In this document: one piece after another, positions 10,985-23,851 of the stretch | Layout of the letters: each line of letters starts with the position of its first letter | Position numbering within the stretch: the first letter of the stretch is position 1 | NCBI GenBank assembly: GCA_018417955.1 | Contig: JACTVC010000041.1 | Coordinates: 124,001 to 188,000 of the forward strand | Reading direction: 5' to 3' | DNA: 64,000 bases | Source: Laccaria trichodermophora | Lineage: Eukaryota; Basidiomycota; Agaricomycetes; Agaricales; Hydnangiaceae | Program-made: the position numbers and the translations under genes | The notes under the pieces: model-generated | Database searches by the model: none | Told to the model about the DNA's origin: nothing | What the model saw: the letters and a program-made list of their open reading frames with translations, nothing else

Positions 10985-11651
10985 CGCAACTCTTGACGTT
11001 GGTGGGGGGAGATGGGGAGGCAACGGCAGTGAGGTAAACGTTTGGCATCCCCATCTGCTGGAATCCTCACGATCTCCGTTACAGTGACCGTTTTCGATGA
11101 CATTGACGCCATGAGGCCGATCGAACCTGACCGCTCTATCAGCCTACACCCAAAATTGGTTCTAAGCGTGAAACCATGTCGCATTTTAGAAGATAAGGTT
11201 GAACCAATGCAGTATGTACTGTTGACACCATCACCCTTCACAAATTCAAGCTAGATTGTGGGGCGCCTTCAATCCATCGTGTTCGAAAGTGGAGTATTTC
11301 GTATTCAGGCTTGGGGCTCCCTTCAAAGGAATAAAAAAATTAAAATAAAAAAACTTCGAATCCTCCAATTGATGTCTGCATTCTTACCATTATGAAAAGC
11401 ATCATAAGTAGAAAGAACTAGAGTGAAGGGAAAAATCTGGCAAAGAAAAGAGAACGAAGACAGACAGGAGTCACATGATGACCGAAACGTCACGTCCATT
11501 TTCTGTCACTCAATTTTGCTCAATTTAAGCAACATTCTGGTCGCTGTTTCGTCGCTGTTCTCTGATATCAAGGCTTTCTTGACGCCAGAACTAGGTGAGC
11601 TGGTGTCAATTACTATGGAATTACACTCACAATGACTCCGTATAGGACTCA
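10985..11651. promoter_or_regulatory. intergenic region between divergent P gene and MRPS29
   Basis: No gene is supported. An A-rich tract (about 11333-11357) lies midway. The segment must carry the promoters of both flanking genes, but no clear TATA or binding site can be assigned. Confidence 0.35.
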
Positions 11652-13593
11652 ATGTCACTGCTGACGGCTACAGTTTTGCGTCCGGGACCGTCAACTCTGA
11701 AGTACATTTCGTCGCGGGTAGGGCCACATACGACGACGAGGAGTATTGGAGGGAAGCCAAAGACCGGAAAAGCGGCTAATGAGGCAGCGGGTACGTTCTT
11801 GTACCCTTGGTGTTAAGCTCAGTGCCCACACATATGGTAGGAAATACCCAACTGCAGAAGGGAAAGGTAGTAGAGAGAGATTCTACGGGCCAAATTGTCC
11901 GCCAGAAGATGGCCAAGGGTGCTGGAGTGCGTGTCCGTGTCTGTCGAAGACGCGCAGCGTAGCTTATTTGTTTCGTCAGGCTTTCCGACCTATGTCGGCC
12001 TCTCAACTTGCAACGCGAGTAGCAAAAGCTACGAGTGCGACTTCAGCAGAACCAACATTGAACAAGCTTTTTGAACCTCCGACATTGAATCCTCTCAATC
12101 TGCCTCTGTTCGAACCCGTGAGTACCCAATTTTTTTTGTTGTCGTTCATCCTAACCTCGACATAGAAGCCGAAAGCCATCAAAGAGATGGTTGGATCTGC
12201 GGCAGCATTTGATCTTCCAGAGAACGACCCCTTGCGCATCTTTGGTCTACCCAAAAAAATGCTGTTGGAGGTAACGTCTTCGAGTGATTAAGTGACTCTT
12301 TGCTGAAAGCGCCCTGGAGTTTCGAATACTTTCGAAACCGTGCTCTGTTGTGCGCCAGGTGACCTCTGATGCAATTGACATGCTGGAGGATGCAAAGACC
12401 AAGTCGAGTCTGGAAAGTCGGGTGGTTCTCAGTACGTCTCCTCCATCCCAGTGAAGGTTCCTTTCATCAACATTCACTCTCTAGCTGGAAGGCCGGGCAA
12501 CGGGAAAAGTTTCTTACTTCTCCAAGCAGTTGAATACTGCATCGACAGCGGATGGATCGTCATCTACATCCCCCGTGGTAAGTCTTCCTTTCCACACCGC
12601 ACTTCCTCCGCTCAACACTTCTCATACCCAAAGCGAAGAACCTCGTAAACTCAACGACGGCTTATGCATACGACCTCCGCACACAAACATACCTCCAGCC
12701 CGCCTTTGCCTACCAAACCCTACAGAGAATGTACACCGTCAACGCCCATCTCCTCGATCAGCTACAAATGCAAAACGACTTGGTACTCGAGAAGCAGACC
12801 GTGCCAGCTGGAACTACAATCTCCGACCTCATCCAGGTCGCGATCAAGGAAAAGTCAAAAGTGCACTCGCCCGTCATTCTGGACACGGTGATGAAGGAGC
12901 TTGAAACGCAGACCTTGTTCGTATTTCTTCTAAAAAAGGGAGAACGAAGAGTGTTTGACACTGACCTTTTGAACAACGACAGAACCCCAGTTCTCTTCGC
13001 GGTGGACGACTTCCAAGCTCTATATTGCAAGACCGAGTACCGTGATCCACACTTCGCCCCCATCAAGTCTTTCCATCTCTCCATGCCCCGCCTAATAATG
13101 GATTTCGCCTCTGGGAAACGATCATTCGTACGTCTCCCTTCCTTTTTGTCGGTCCTCAACGCCCATTCACACATAACGTATCTATGTTTTTAGGCGAAGG
13201 GAGCCCTGCTGGGTGCGATCACCGCATCCGAAACTAAGTATGCTCTTCCGATCGAGCTCCGGGATACGTTGGGGCTGGGATACCACCACGCTATGAGCCC
13301 GTATGACAAGCGCTCTGCAGAACTCCTCGCGTACGCCGAAGGCTTGAGGGCCTTCCCTGTGCCGGACAAGCTGACAGTGGCGGAGGCCGCGTCACTTTTT
13401 GAGATTTGGAAAGATGATATGGCGGTAAACTCAAGTGAGTGTTTGAGGGTTCTCTCCGGATAACGGCGGCTGACGAGTGATTCTTCGGTACTAAGACACT
13501 TATGACGAGCTGTTCCTCTCGAAATACGTGGAGAGTGATGGGAATGCTCGGGATTTCGTGTGGAAGGGGCTCTTGTCCAACATGTCGGCGTAA
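11652..13593 (+). CDS. MRPS29: mitochondrial small ribosomal subunit protein mS29 (DAP3 family GTPase)
   Basis: Encodes the GTP-binding protein of the mitochondrial ribosomal small subunit. ATG 11652 begins a basic, Ser/Thr-rich, acid-free leader ('MSLLTATVLRPGPSTLKYIS') as expected for mitochondrial import. Several introns of about 40-60 nt interrupt it. Diagnostic exons: 'FRPMSASQLATRVAK'; 'KEMVGSAAAFDLPENDPLRI' then FGLPKKMLLE; the P-loop GRPGNGKSFLL (about 12485-12520) with 'AVEYCIDSGWIVIYIPR'; 'NSTTAYAYDLRTQTYLQPAF'; and the Walker-B-like stretch 'PVLFAVDDFQALY' (about 12986-13025). The C-terminus 'YVESDGNARDFVWKGLL' and stop TAA 13591-13593 fit the DAP3 family. It converges with HSE1, with 222 bp between the stops. 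Confidence 0.93.
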
Positions 13594-13815
13594 TCTATCT
13601 TTAATCCCAATACATCCTCGAGCTCGAGAAATTGCACTATCAGTGACAGCCTGAAGATAAAAACCCGTCCATTAAAATCGAATAACAAGAAAACTAGGAA
13701 CATCCAACATACAAATTGTAAGTAAGTATTGAACATGGGAGAAAGTGGGAACAAGCATTTAAGTGTAAAGACAATCAATCATCCATCATCTCGCCTCTTC
13801 TCATCTCAAAACCCA

Positions 13816-16800
13816 TCATCTCAGTTCAGCCCCAACCTGACCATTACTAGGAAAATAAGACCCACTTGGCCCAGCACCGCCATAGGCCATGCCACTATTC
13901 GTGGGAGACGATCCCAGGCGGGGCTCAGCCGTCTTTTTCGGGAGAACCCAAGCAGGGGTAGACGATGCCTGAACAGGGCTTGAATACCCACCACTCGCCC
14001 GTCTAGCTCCATCACCGAGCGAGGTTCTAGGAGATGTACCGCCAGCCCCAGCCTGAGGCGAGCTCTGACGTTCAGGTTGAGGATGTCCATGATCATGGAG
14101 CCGTTGACCCGCATATCCAGCGTCGTTCGCTGGTTGTTGTTGTTGTTGGTACGACGCATGCAGATTTTCGTTCGAGGCGACCTGAGCGCCAGCCGTCTGC
14201 TGCTGAGACTGCGCAGCCAACCCAGTCGCTCGTTGAGGGCTACTAGGCACCGGGGCAGGTTCCGTCACTCCGGGGACAGAGATAAAGTATACTGAACCAG
14301 CGAGATCCGTGCCTCCCATCGCGTAATACTGCGCCCATGCTTGAACGTTGGGGTCAGAATATGTGGTGTTGGGATCGAAGACGTATGGAGGGCCGGAATC
14401 TGCAGAAGCAGCAGCAGCAGTTTGCTGCTGCTGGATGGGTCCATCGTGTAGCTGATAACCTTGTTGGGTTTGCTGGGTGGCTTGAGCCTGCTGCTGCTGG
14501 ATAGGTTGCGCCTGTTGCGCGGGCTGCGCCTGCTGCTGAATGGGCTGCGCCTGTTCGATAGGTTGAGCCTGCTGAAGGGGTTGCGCCTGCTGAATGGGCT
14601 GAGTCTGCTGCTGGAGGAGCTGGGCTTGTTGAACTGGCTGTACCTGCTGCTGAATGGGCTGAGCCTGCTGAATGGGCTGCTCCTGCTCCTGAATTGGCTG
14701 CTGCTGGAGTGGTTGCTGCTGAATGGGTTGTTGCTGGACGGGTTGCTGCTGGACGGGCTGCTGTTGGATTGGTTGCTGCTGAATAGGTTGAACCTGTTGT
14801 TGAACGGGTTGAGCCTGAAGGGATTGAGCTCGTTGAATCGCCTGAATCGGTTGTTGCTGGACTGGCTGTTGCTGAACTGGCTGAATTGGCTGCTGCTGGA
14901 TTGGCTGCTGCTGTGGTTGGATCGGCTGCTGCTGGATCAGCGGCTGCTGCTGTGGTTGAAGCGGCTGCTGCTGCTGCTGAATCGGCTGCTGTGGTTGAAT
15001 TGGCTGCTGCTGGATCGGCTGCTGCTGTGGCTGAATTGGCTGCTGCTGAATCGGCTGAAGCTGCGGCTGCTGAGCCGGTTGACCCTGAAGAACCTGTTGT
15101 GGCTGCTGCTGCTGAGGTTGTCCTTGTCCTTGTGGAACCTGCTGTTGGGGGTACGGAGTTGGCCCTTGTTGACCATACGGCAACCCAGGCTGCTGCCCAG
15201 CATATCCACCCTGCGGCACTACCCCGTACACATACGAGGCGGGAGGAGGGGATGCACCATTGTATTCTGGCTGTTGTTGTTGTTGTGGGTGCGGCTGTTG
15301 AGGGGCTTGTGGTGCCTGTTGCTGCTGCTGGGGATACGCGCCAGCGGGAGCGGGATAGGCATTGTAGCCTGGTTGCTCGTAGAGGTTGGGGTTCCAGCCG
15401 TATGCTTGGGGCCCTGCACCCCGTCCTGCAGCCGGACCCGAGCGTGAGTCGGGGCGAATACCACCCTGAGGTTGAGCGTATTGGGCAGGGCGGTAAGTTG
15501 GTTGGTCGTAGACTGTATTGGCACATCAGGAATGGTCAAGAGAGCGATAAAAGAGGGACGTACCTCCAGTATGTCTCGCCAAGCTCTCTTCCATCATACG
15601 GTCAAAGATGGAGCGGGCACGTACGAAAGTTTCGTTCATTGACACCAGATCCGCTGTGTATCACCTTGTTATATATAGAGCATGATAAAGAAGTTCAAAA
15701 CGTACCTCTCTTTTGGCTATACTTGTCGATCAACTTGACGATCTTGGGGCGCAGAGCCATGCTAGAGCGGTACAGCTCCTGCACACAAAGATTAAACCAA
15801 CTCTCAACCTGAGACGAAAGGTCAGACTAACCTGAATCTCTTCGTTGTCTGCAAGGTTATCCTTCACGGGATCTAGGGCCCGCAACATGTTCAACAATTT
15901 CTCGACATTAACCGCTTGAGAAAAGACGGCAGCTTCCTGCTCAGCTTCCTTCGCCAGCTCTACAGCAGTAGGCTCTGGCATTGCTTCCTGTTGTGAACAT
16001 ATTCAGCTCTTGATTCCACAACTTGTAAAATGTCAGTTAAGACTCACCACATAATTCACGGGGAAAATCCCCGTCCTGCCTTTCAATTGGCCCCTCCACC
16101 AATCCTTGTATCCACGATCAACAACCTTGATGATATCCCCCTTTTCAAACGCGAGCTCGCCTGGCTCGGTAGGCTCAAATGCGTGCAACGCACGGACGCG
16201 AGTGACAATATTCCCACTGGTTGGCATTGTAGCAGCAGTCGGGCTTGCAGCAACAGTCGGACTTGTAGCAGCGGACGCAGTAGATGCTACAGAAATAGTA
16301 CTTGAAGAAGCCGCGGATCGCTGCTGCGGAGATGGCTGTGACGACTGCTGTTGAGCTTGACTATGATGGTGATGATGTGTCTGGTGCGGCTGGTGATGGT
16401 GCTGCTGCTGTTTCTCTTGAGGGACAGCCTCAGGCGTTGGGGTACGTGCAGGGACGTAACCTGCGTTGTACTTGGGTTGAGTAAAAGCAGCTGCACTTGC
16501 AGCTGGGGCTGCCGCAGGTGTCGATTTAGAGGTGGATGCGGAGGAAGTCGCGGCAGGGGCGTTATTGTTTCGATTGACGCTCGAGCTTGATCCAGAGCCG
16601 CCCGCGCCACTAGAGGAGGCAGCACTGTAGTTCGACCATTGGTTGCGTCCGCCCTTGTCCTGCATGGACATCTCAAGCACGCGTTGGAGCTCTTCCTCTT
16701 CTTTGCGTCGGATTTCATCATCTACAGCTGGTGGAGGTGGTTCTGAAGGTTGTTCGAATTTGTAGTCTGTGCAAACATCAGAAAGAGCCAGAAGAAAAAG

Positions 16801-17394
16801 AGAAAATAACGAACTTTTGGCTTTCAGGTTGTTGTAGCATTCTTCCATGATTCCCAATGTCGTATCACTTTCAAATTCATTCGTCCACATCGCGATGAGA
16901 CCCAGAGCTCGTTTCCGAACTTTTTCATGTGTTGTCTGCTCGCTAGTCAAGGGACGAAAGCTAACGATACGTAATCACGCACTCGATCTGTGATAATCTT
17001 CTCCAAGCCCTGAGTGAAGGCCCTGGAGGCAATTTCTCGATGAAGCTCAATACCAAGGTTCTTGGTGAGAGACTCTGCTAAAGACAGAGCGTAAAGCTGG
17101 ACATTGGGGTTGCGGTGAGCGAGGCGCTTCAATAAAGCGGCGATGACATTGCGCGCCCTTGGTTGCAATTAGTTCAGGAGGGAGTGGATCTAGGAAGCGC
17201 TTACCCTTCCTCGCCTTCATCCTGGACCTTGTCGCATAAATTCAGTATTATCTCCCAGTTCTCGCTGGTCAAATTCTCGTCCGTCGCCTTGACTGGGTAG
17301 GTTGATGGTCAGCGGAATTTCTGGCCGCAGTCAATGACAAGGAGTACTCACTGACGATGTCATCGTAAGGGTTCGTCGCTCCACCGCCAAACAT
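13816..17394 (-). CDS. HSE1: ESCRT-0 subunit HSE1 (STAM-like; VHS-UIM-SH3)
   Basis: Endosomal sorting factor that, with VPS27, binds ubiquitinated cargo and starts multivesicular-body sorting. ATG 17394 begins MFGGGATNPYDDIV. The VHS domain follows ('NVIAALLKRLAHRNPNVQLY', 'LGIELHREIASRAF') and continues to about 16840. A ubiquitin-interacting motif EEELQRVLEMSMQD lies near 16680. The SH3 domain (about 16220-16040) reads 'RVRALHAFEPTEPGELAFEK' and ends 'GIFPVNYV'. A helical GAT-like core follows ('EKLLNMLRALDPVKDNLADN', 'MALRPKIVKLIDKY'). The last third (about 15200-14400) is an extreme Gln/Pro tract of QQQPIQ-type units, far longer than in yeast Hse1. Stop TGA 13816-13818. Introns are short. 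Confidence 0.93.
14400..15200 (-). repeat. coding Gln/Pro-rich minisatellite in HSE1
   Basis: Degenerate tandem repeat of about 18-24 bases encoding QQQPIQ, QAQPIQ and QQPVQ units. All three minus-strand frames stay open, as does one plus-strand frame, which explains long spurious frames here. Such tracts are low-complexity interaction regions in endocytic proteins, and their length probably varies between strains. Confidence 0.85.
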
Positions 17395-17564
17395 ACTCGA
17401 TGTCGTCTATCCTTTCAATAAAAGATGCTTTGTCGCTGTTTCTGGTGGTGGTTAGCCGTTGAGGGAGATGACGGCAAAGGGCTGTGGCTGTGGCTGGGTC
17501 ACGTTCCTACTCCTGACTCATTGCTGTGAAGTGATATTCTTCTCATACATCTCCCCCCACGCCG
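17395..17564. promoter_or_regulatory. 170 bp bidirectional promoter of HSE1 and the UEV gene
   Basis: Only 170 bases separate the HSE1 start (17394, minus) from the UEV start (17565, plus). The interval is partly GC- and G-rich on one strand (GGGCTGTGGCTGTGGCTGGG). No TATA box is seen. A shared control region is inferred from the spacing. Confidence 0.6.
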
Positions 17565-18149
17565 ATGGCTAAAGGTGCGTCTTGTCGTTGCCAGCGATGT
17601 CCTTGACGATCTTATTCAGACGATCCTACAGTTCCAAGAAATTTTCGCCTCCTTGAAGAGCTTGAGAAAGGCGAGAAAGGCATCGGCGATGGGTCATGCT
17701 CATATGGTCTTGAGGATGGCGACGATATCATGATGAGCAACTGGAACGGGACTATCATTGGCCCCGGACATGTACGCACCGCATCACCCTCTCAGATCGC
17801 TCGTCGGATTGATTTAATGCCATCTCATTAGACCGTGCACGAGAACCGCATCTACAACCTCAAGATCACCTGCGGAAACTCCTACCCCGATGTGCATCCC
17901 GACGTACAATTTGTGTCTCGGGTCAATCTTCCTTTCGTAAATCAGGTCAACGGCAAAGTCGACCCGTCTAAATTGCCTGTGCTGTTGAATTGGAACCGTA
18001 ACCTGAGCATCGAAAATGTGCTTGTAGAGATTCGGAAGTACGTCTTTCACCACTCACTGACGGCCAAGCTTACAATGTTCTTTTGTAGGGAAATGGCTTC
18101 GTTCAACAACAGAAAGCTTCCGCAGCCACCCGAAGGCTCGACTTTCTAA
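17565..18149 (+). CDS. MMS2: ubiquitin-conjugating enzyme E2 variant, MMS2/UEV type
   Basis: Catalytically inactive E2 variant that pairs with UBC13 to build K63-linked ubiquitin chains in DNA-damage tolerance and endocytic signalling. Spliced product of about 140 residues: [20 protein letters not shown], then '[18 protein letters not shown]', '[20 protein letters not shown]', '[20 protein letters not shown]' and a short tail ending PQPPEGSTF. The position of the E2 active-site Cys is not occupied by Cys, as in all UEVs; the NWNGTIIGP and LPVLxNW motifs are diagnostic. The first coding exon is 10 nt (ATGGCTAAAG), so the start depends on splicing to CAG|TTCCAAG. Three introns. Confidence 0.93.
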
Positions 18150-18387
18150 CTCAGAATCATTGCTGGAGACCCATTGGATCTCTGTGATAAGCGGATCCCG
18201 TATAGGAATATCGAAACTCTAACGTCGACACTGTTTTTATAGTAATTGCAATAACCCTTGTACCCTCGCCTACAAATGAACAACCTTTGGAATACATGAC
18301 GATGAGCGGCACTAAAGCGTCGGAGCAAGAAGATTCTTTTACAATTCTGCTGTACATGGTTTCTGACATCATGAACCTACAACCTGT

Positions 18388-21090
18388 CTATGCCTTTTCC
18401 TCCGTCTTCACGCGACCGACCACGACGGCCGGAACATCCTTGTGGGTGTATACTCGCAGCCCGATGTACACCGTATTCTCATCCGCTTGTGGAACAGTGA
18501 ACTTGGGTTTTTCAGGTGTCTCAGTCGTTGTTGACGCTGCAGAACTGTCCGCTTCATCTGCATCTGCCTCTGCATCTTCGTCTGCAGTTGCAGTCGCCAT
18601 GCGCGCCTTCGTATCATGAGGAACGTTCAGTGACTCTGAGGCGATTACGGGGGCATCAGTTTCTGCAGGAGTTGCCACTTGACCAGGCGTGGCGGGTTGG
18701 GTCGCCGATATCGCCTTGGACCCTTGCTTGACCACGGTCTTTGTTTCTGTCGTGACCGTTGTGGTCGTTACGGTCACTGTACCATCTTCCCCGACCTGTT
18801 CGACTGTGGAAGACTCTACAGATTTCTTCTTCTCATACTCCTTAAGATTGCGTTCAATCAGGGATTTAACGTCAATAGGCAGGTATTTGGCCTGCGTCCT
18901 GAATTCAAAATGAAATCAGTATTGCCCACTTCAGTTGGACTACGCAACCCAAGCTTACTCTTTGTCGAAATCTAGCAGAGTCAAATCAGAAGCGGGCTAG
19001 AGAGAAAGAAGGTGGACACTAACTGGAGGCAACAGATTGGCTCTTGGCCCGTTCCGTCATGGTCCTCGAAAGCTTCCGCAGTGCCCGCTCTTCAATAGTC
19101 GTCTTGTCCTGTGAAGAGTGAAAACTGAGGGAAAATCGACAATCAGCAAAATCGACGAAGACTCACAGCATTGCGGTCAAGTGTGCGATCCAAACGAACC
19201 TTTGAACAGGTTAGTTAGTAAGGAACATTGCCCCAAGTAATACTTGGGAAACATACATAAACGATATAATTCCCCGCTTCCAACTCAATCTCCAAATTGG
19301 CGCTGCGGAGGTAAAAGTCCGAGTGGAGGGACTCTGCCAAAGGCTCCTTCTCTCCCTCTTTCACGAGAGCAAAGTCCATCGTCCAAGTTGAACGACCGGA
19401 GATATCTCTGAAGTATCGGGTGTCGAGTTGAGAAAGGACGATGATGGCACTTGTTTTGCCCGTAATCGAAAACGTAACTGCAAAGTTTAAGTATTAGAAT
19501 CGTACCAGTCAAATTGGATGAGAGCGCACATGACACGTCGCCGTAGGACCATGCAGCTGGAAGGGGCTGAACAGAAACACGCAACCATTGCGAGGACATC
19601 ACCCAGGTCGAATCAAATAGCACAGTTCTATCAATCTGAGCAAAGCATTCCAACCAATCCTTATCTGTTTTTCCGTTAGTTTATCTATCGAAGAATCCAG
19701 ATCATGGTGCAGCTCACATTCCATGACGAACTGGCCATCATCACCGAATACATGCCCAAGAAGAGGCATCGCCGCCAACCACTCCCTAGTCCACTCTTTC
19801 GACCCATCGGACCATCTGCCGGTCCATTCGGACTTGCCCCATGGATTGCGGATGACAAGGAACCGTTTGCCCTTGACCTCGACGGCTCTTAAAACAGAGT
19901 ATGAGTGGCTGCCTACAAGGCCTTGTACTTGAGCGCCCGTAACCCCACTTCGGGTGCTGTCGAGATCGTTGAAGGAGCAGCCGAACAATCGGTCTTTAGT
20001 GGCTCGGAGAAGTTCTTCGTCCCAGAACCGATCTGGCTCTAGTATGTCCTGTTGGGATGTTAGCTGGGATTGCAATCGGACGAAGGGAAGGGGGCAGACC
20101 TTGCTTTGGAGGAGCGTTGAAACACCCCTTGCGAGTCAAACATCAGAGGAAGTAGAGATTAGAAAAGGCAATGAAACTCACCCCGTGAGATCCTCAATAG
20201 CATCACATTCCTGCCCACCAATCAGATGCGAATAGTTGCCATGTAATTTGGCGTAGGCCTTCTCGATGAGAGGGACCCATGTCTCCCCTGACGTGCCCGA
20301 TTTGGCGAAATACAATGACTTGCCACCCTTGCGTGCAGACTCGTTATAGATGTCCTTGTCGAAATGATACAACTCCTGCTCGCTGACTTTGAGTTCCTCG
20401 TATTTGGGAACGCGTGTGAACAACATGCTGTGAAAGCGAGGCTTTAGAACGTTGTAAGTAACGAAGAAACATGCTTACTCGTCGATCACGACGGTGACCC
20501 ATGCATTGTCTCGGAAAAACGTGAACCCATACACACCCACTTGCTCGTCTCGCTGGGAATTTCAGATCAATGGTGTGTCCATGGGCGCCAATGCAGGAGG
20601 AGAACGTACAGCAACACACAACTTCTCCACTAAGCCAGGCGCGGTGGAAACTGTGGCCAGCGCAGACAGGAACCAACAATCGCCCAGAGCCCCTTGGATG
20701 ATGTCGTTCGAGCCAGCACCGTCAACGAAGAAATGAGGATCGTCGAATATCTGTGTAACCCGATGCACGTCCGCCGGCTGGTGGTTTTCTCCTGATTGGG
20801 TGAAGAGTCCGAAGAGGCATCGATCTTTGTCGTTCTCGAGATCAAACTCGATGTCTCTATGAAAAGTGCGATTTCAATGAAGATTACGATGTGGGGGAAA
20901 TGTGGGAGACGCACCGGAACTTCCTGTTCTTTGCCCTACAGTCTTTTGCGATGCGGGCTACTTTTGCTTTGCATTCGTCGAGCGCTTTCTCGAGTTCCTT
21001 GGTGACCAAAAGGCCCGCCTGCTGTTGGGTGAAAGAGACCCCATTAGGCGCTGTCGTTGCAAACGTTGTAGTAGTCTCGGTTGTGGCCAT
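18388..21090 (-). CDS. calpain-type cysteine protease, catalytic residues intact
   Basis: Fungal calpain (peptidase family C2). ATG 21090 opens a Thr-rich leader ('[20 protein letters not shown]'). The protease core carries the catalytic Cys in '[16 protein letters not shown]', His in '[18 protein letters not shown]' and Asn in '[20 protein letters not shown]'. The C2L/domain-III-like part follows ('[20 protein letters not shown]', '[19 protein letters not shown]'). The C-terminal tail is Thr/Val- then Ala/Asp-rich and ends with '[20 protein letters not shown]', a block shared with the second calpain at 33870. No transmembrane segment or EF-hand is evident, so it is a non-classical calpain. 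Many introns of about 50-60 nt. Substrates unknown. Confidence 0.9.
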
Positions 21091-23851
21091 CTGAGGTGAA
21101 ATGGTTAAAACCAAAGTGCGTTTGGTGTACACAGAACGCCCACCTTTATATGTTGTTCGGAAAGAAGATTCCGTGAACACAGGGTTTGTGACGACGATCA
21201 CTTTCTGACTCGAGCGCTTAAGCGCCGTTCGTCGTAAGTAGTTGTCTTCTATATGTTTGAACAAACGTAAGGCCTCCGAAGTCCGGGCGCTAGGAGCTCG
21301 CGCGGGGAAATGGGCACCTTTAGAGATTTTGGGTGGGCAGAACAAGCTCGTGAAAGAGCTGGCGCCCCATTAGGCTTGAACGACAATGAAATGACTCTTT
21401 TGACAATAAGGCAGCCAAGGTGAGGTCCCTGATACTGCGATAGTCCCCGATGATCACATTTTGATCGCGTTGGTGATTGGGCGTTTATTATTGCAATACG
21501 GTCACGTATTCCCAATATATTCCTTTCCACTTCGTAATGTACACCTGGAAATCAAATCTGCTCGAACTTGAGTACCTAGGTGGACGGTTAATCTGCTTCG
21601 ACTCGAAAAGTGCCACTTCAAACCGTTGTACATCGATTCATCGTTGAGTGTAAATCAACCGTCAACAGCGGAGTCATCACGCGCAGGTTTTTTCAATTGA
21701 GAACGTCGGCATATTTGTTTCAAGTTTGCGCCCATAACTTCGTATCGCCGTTTCGGGTCCGCCATGAGCCTCAAGAGAACCTTCCAAGGACGCAATTTTT
21801 TACGTGACGCCTCACCGTTGGCTCACTGATGACGGAAAAAAGGAAGAGAAAGGCCGCCGACGAGGGAGTGAGTATTTTAGAAGCAACTTGTCTTCAAGGT
21901 TCTTCGTTATGGTTTCTCGTGCTTCTCGTGGTGCGTGTTGTTTTGTTGCTTCACGTGAGAATCACATCACGTGACGCTGCTTGTCAAGGGCGCCATGACC
22001 AAATAGTGAGAACGCGTTTTGTGGCCAGTTCTCTTTTATCTCTTTTACCTTCGTACCACCACCATCCACTCAGATTTTGCTCACATCGCCAACAATTCTC
22101 CTTGAAGTCATGCATTAACTTTCAGAATTGCTATCCTTAAACCCAGCGACGTACTGGAATCATGTGTTGGGATCGTGTAAAGTTCTTCCCTACACAGCGT
22201 CGGGAGCAAGCTCAAATATTCAAACTTTATTGGAAAGACAGCCAAAATTTCTGTATTTCTCCTTGTGAGTGGCCGTATTGGCGACAAAGGGCGCATATAT
22301 TAGCCTTCGCTTTCTTTGCAATGGCTGTTTACTATTGGCACTCAGGTGGTTCCCATCTCGACGCGTTGAGGGGTCTTTCTATCATCAAGGTGTGGGCATT
22401 TTCTACTTTTATGTCCCAGGAGTCAATGTCCGTACTCATAATACTCCATTTTTTCTCAACGTTGTGAAGATTCAAAGAGATAGCTACAAGTTTCGTGTTT
22501 TTCCCTCGTGAGTTGCTGAATGCACATGTTCATTTCAAAAGGCGCATATACTAAGTAATCTTCGCTTTCTTTTGAATGGTTGTATCTATTGCACTCTGGC
22601 CCCATGTCAACAACACTACGGCTTGAAGAGAGTTCTGCACATCTTTCGAAGGTGTGGCAGCGATGCGCCAGGACTCAATGTTCGCGCGCAGATACTCAAT
22701 TTTTTATCGACCTTGTGGCAAGCAAGTACTGATGCAGGCAGAGATGCATCAGAAGTATCGCATGCCGACCGCGTAAACTGTGCGAACCTCTTTATTTTCG
22801 TTTCGCTCATTCGCTCATTGCCGCACATTACATTTCAACATTCACGCACAGAGTCGTCGACTTAGCAATCGGGACCTCAAAGGGCTAATGAAATGAAACC
22901 CTGTTCCTGAAGACGCAATTTGTCCCATGGGTTTATCATTTACGAACCTTGCATGAATGCGGGGAAGAGGGCGATCAGCAAGGATCAGCAGGGATCGCCG
23001 CCGTTTGAGATAATCATGCGCACATAAAGCAGTGATATCAGTGCGTATTGGCATTCCCCTGGATGTTTCTCGGACGCTGTAAGCTCGTATAACAATTTTA
23101 GGGAGTTCCATCCGAGTGGTTTGTCCAAGAGTATCGAAGGCGAGTAAATATCCCAGTGGCTACTCCAACACTTGTGAAGTAGAACGCTAATTTATATTTA
23201 TACGGCCAGAAGCGACTGGAGGAACGTTACTCCAATGACAATCAGACGCTCGGAAGTGGTGAGATAGATCAACCAAATTTAATCACCCTATCTTTTTCCT
23301 TTGCGACTCTCCATTTCGTCCTGGAAACGGTATGAGTTCGGCGATATGCGAACTTCGTCTCGATGATTTCACCTTCGAAGAATGTTGGAGTCGATGTCTA
23401 GATTGAAAACGAGATTGTATCTAAAAGGTCAAGTGGGCGGCTTCGTTTCACCTGATTCTTTTACTAATCTACCAGTTTCGACTCGGAAGCAGTGGTCAGT
23501 GGTCAGTGGTCAGGTGTCAGTCAAGATTCCGGCGATACCCTCTGTTGAGGGAAATGCTCAGCATTGCGAGATAAGGTGTGCATATTTTTTCAAGCTGCGC
23601 ATACGTTTATGACAGCTTCCAGGTCCTTTTTCTGAACCTTCAATCTTGAGTGGTCGTTCCCCCAGCCGATCCGGTGTCTAATTGGGTGTGCCGATGATCG
23701 CCGAATATGAAGGGTCGTATTTGTCCTTGTTTCGATTGAATGACAGATTCACATGCAACTTTGGCGATGCAAGCATGTGCTTGTTGTATTGTTTGCTAAA
23801 GGGTTATCGAGCTGGATTTGACCCCAACCCTCTTTCATTCTATCCTTTACG
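21091..23851. other. 2.8 kb intergenic region with a decayed tandem duplication
   Basis: No convincing gene. Two diverged copies of a ~230 bp segment lie at about 22190-22440 and 22475-22710; shared pieces include 'GGCGCATATA', 'TTCGCTTTCTTT' and 'CTCAAT'-type blocks. A triplicated CAGTGGT heptamer lies at about 23493-23515. Short open frames are not conserved between the two copies. Confidence 0.5.

Noticed and set aside
14354..15812. Long Leu-rich or Ala-rich frames on the plus strand and in other minus frames
   Set aside because: Shadows of the Gln/Pro minisatellite of HSE1.
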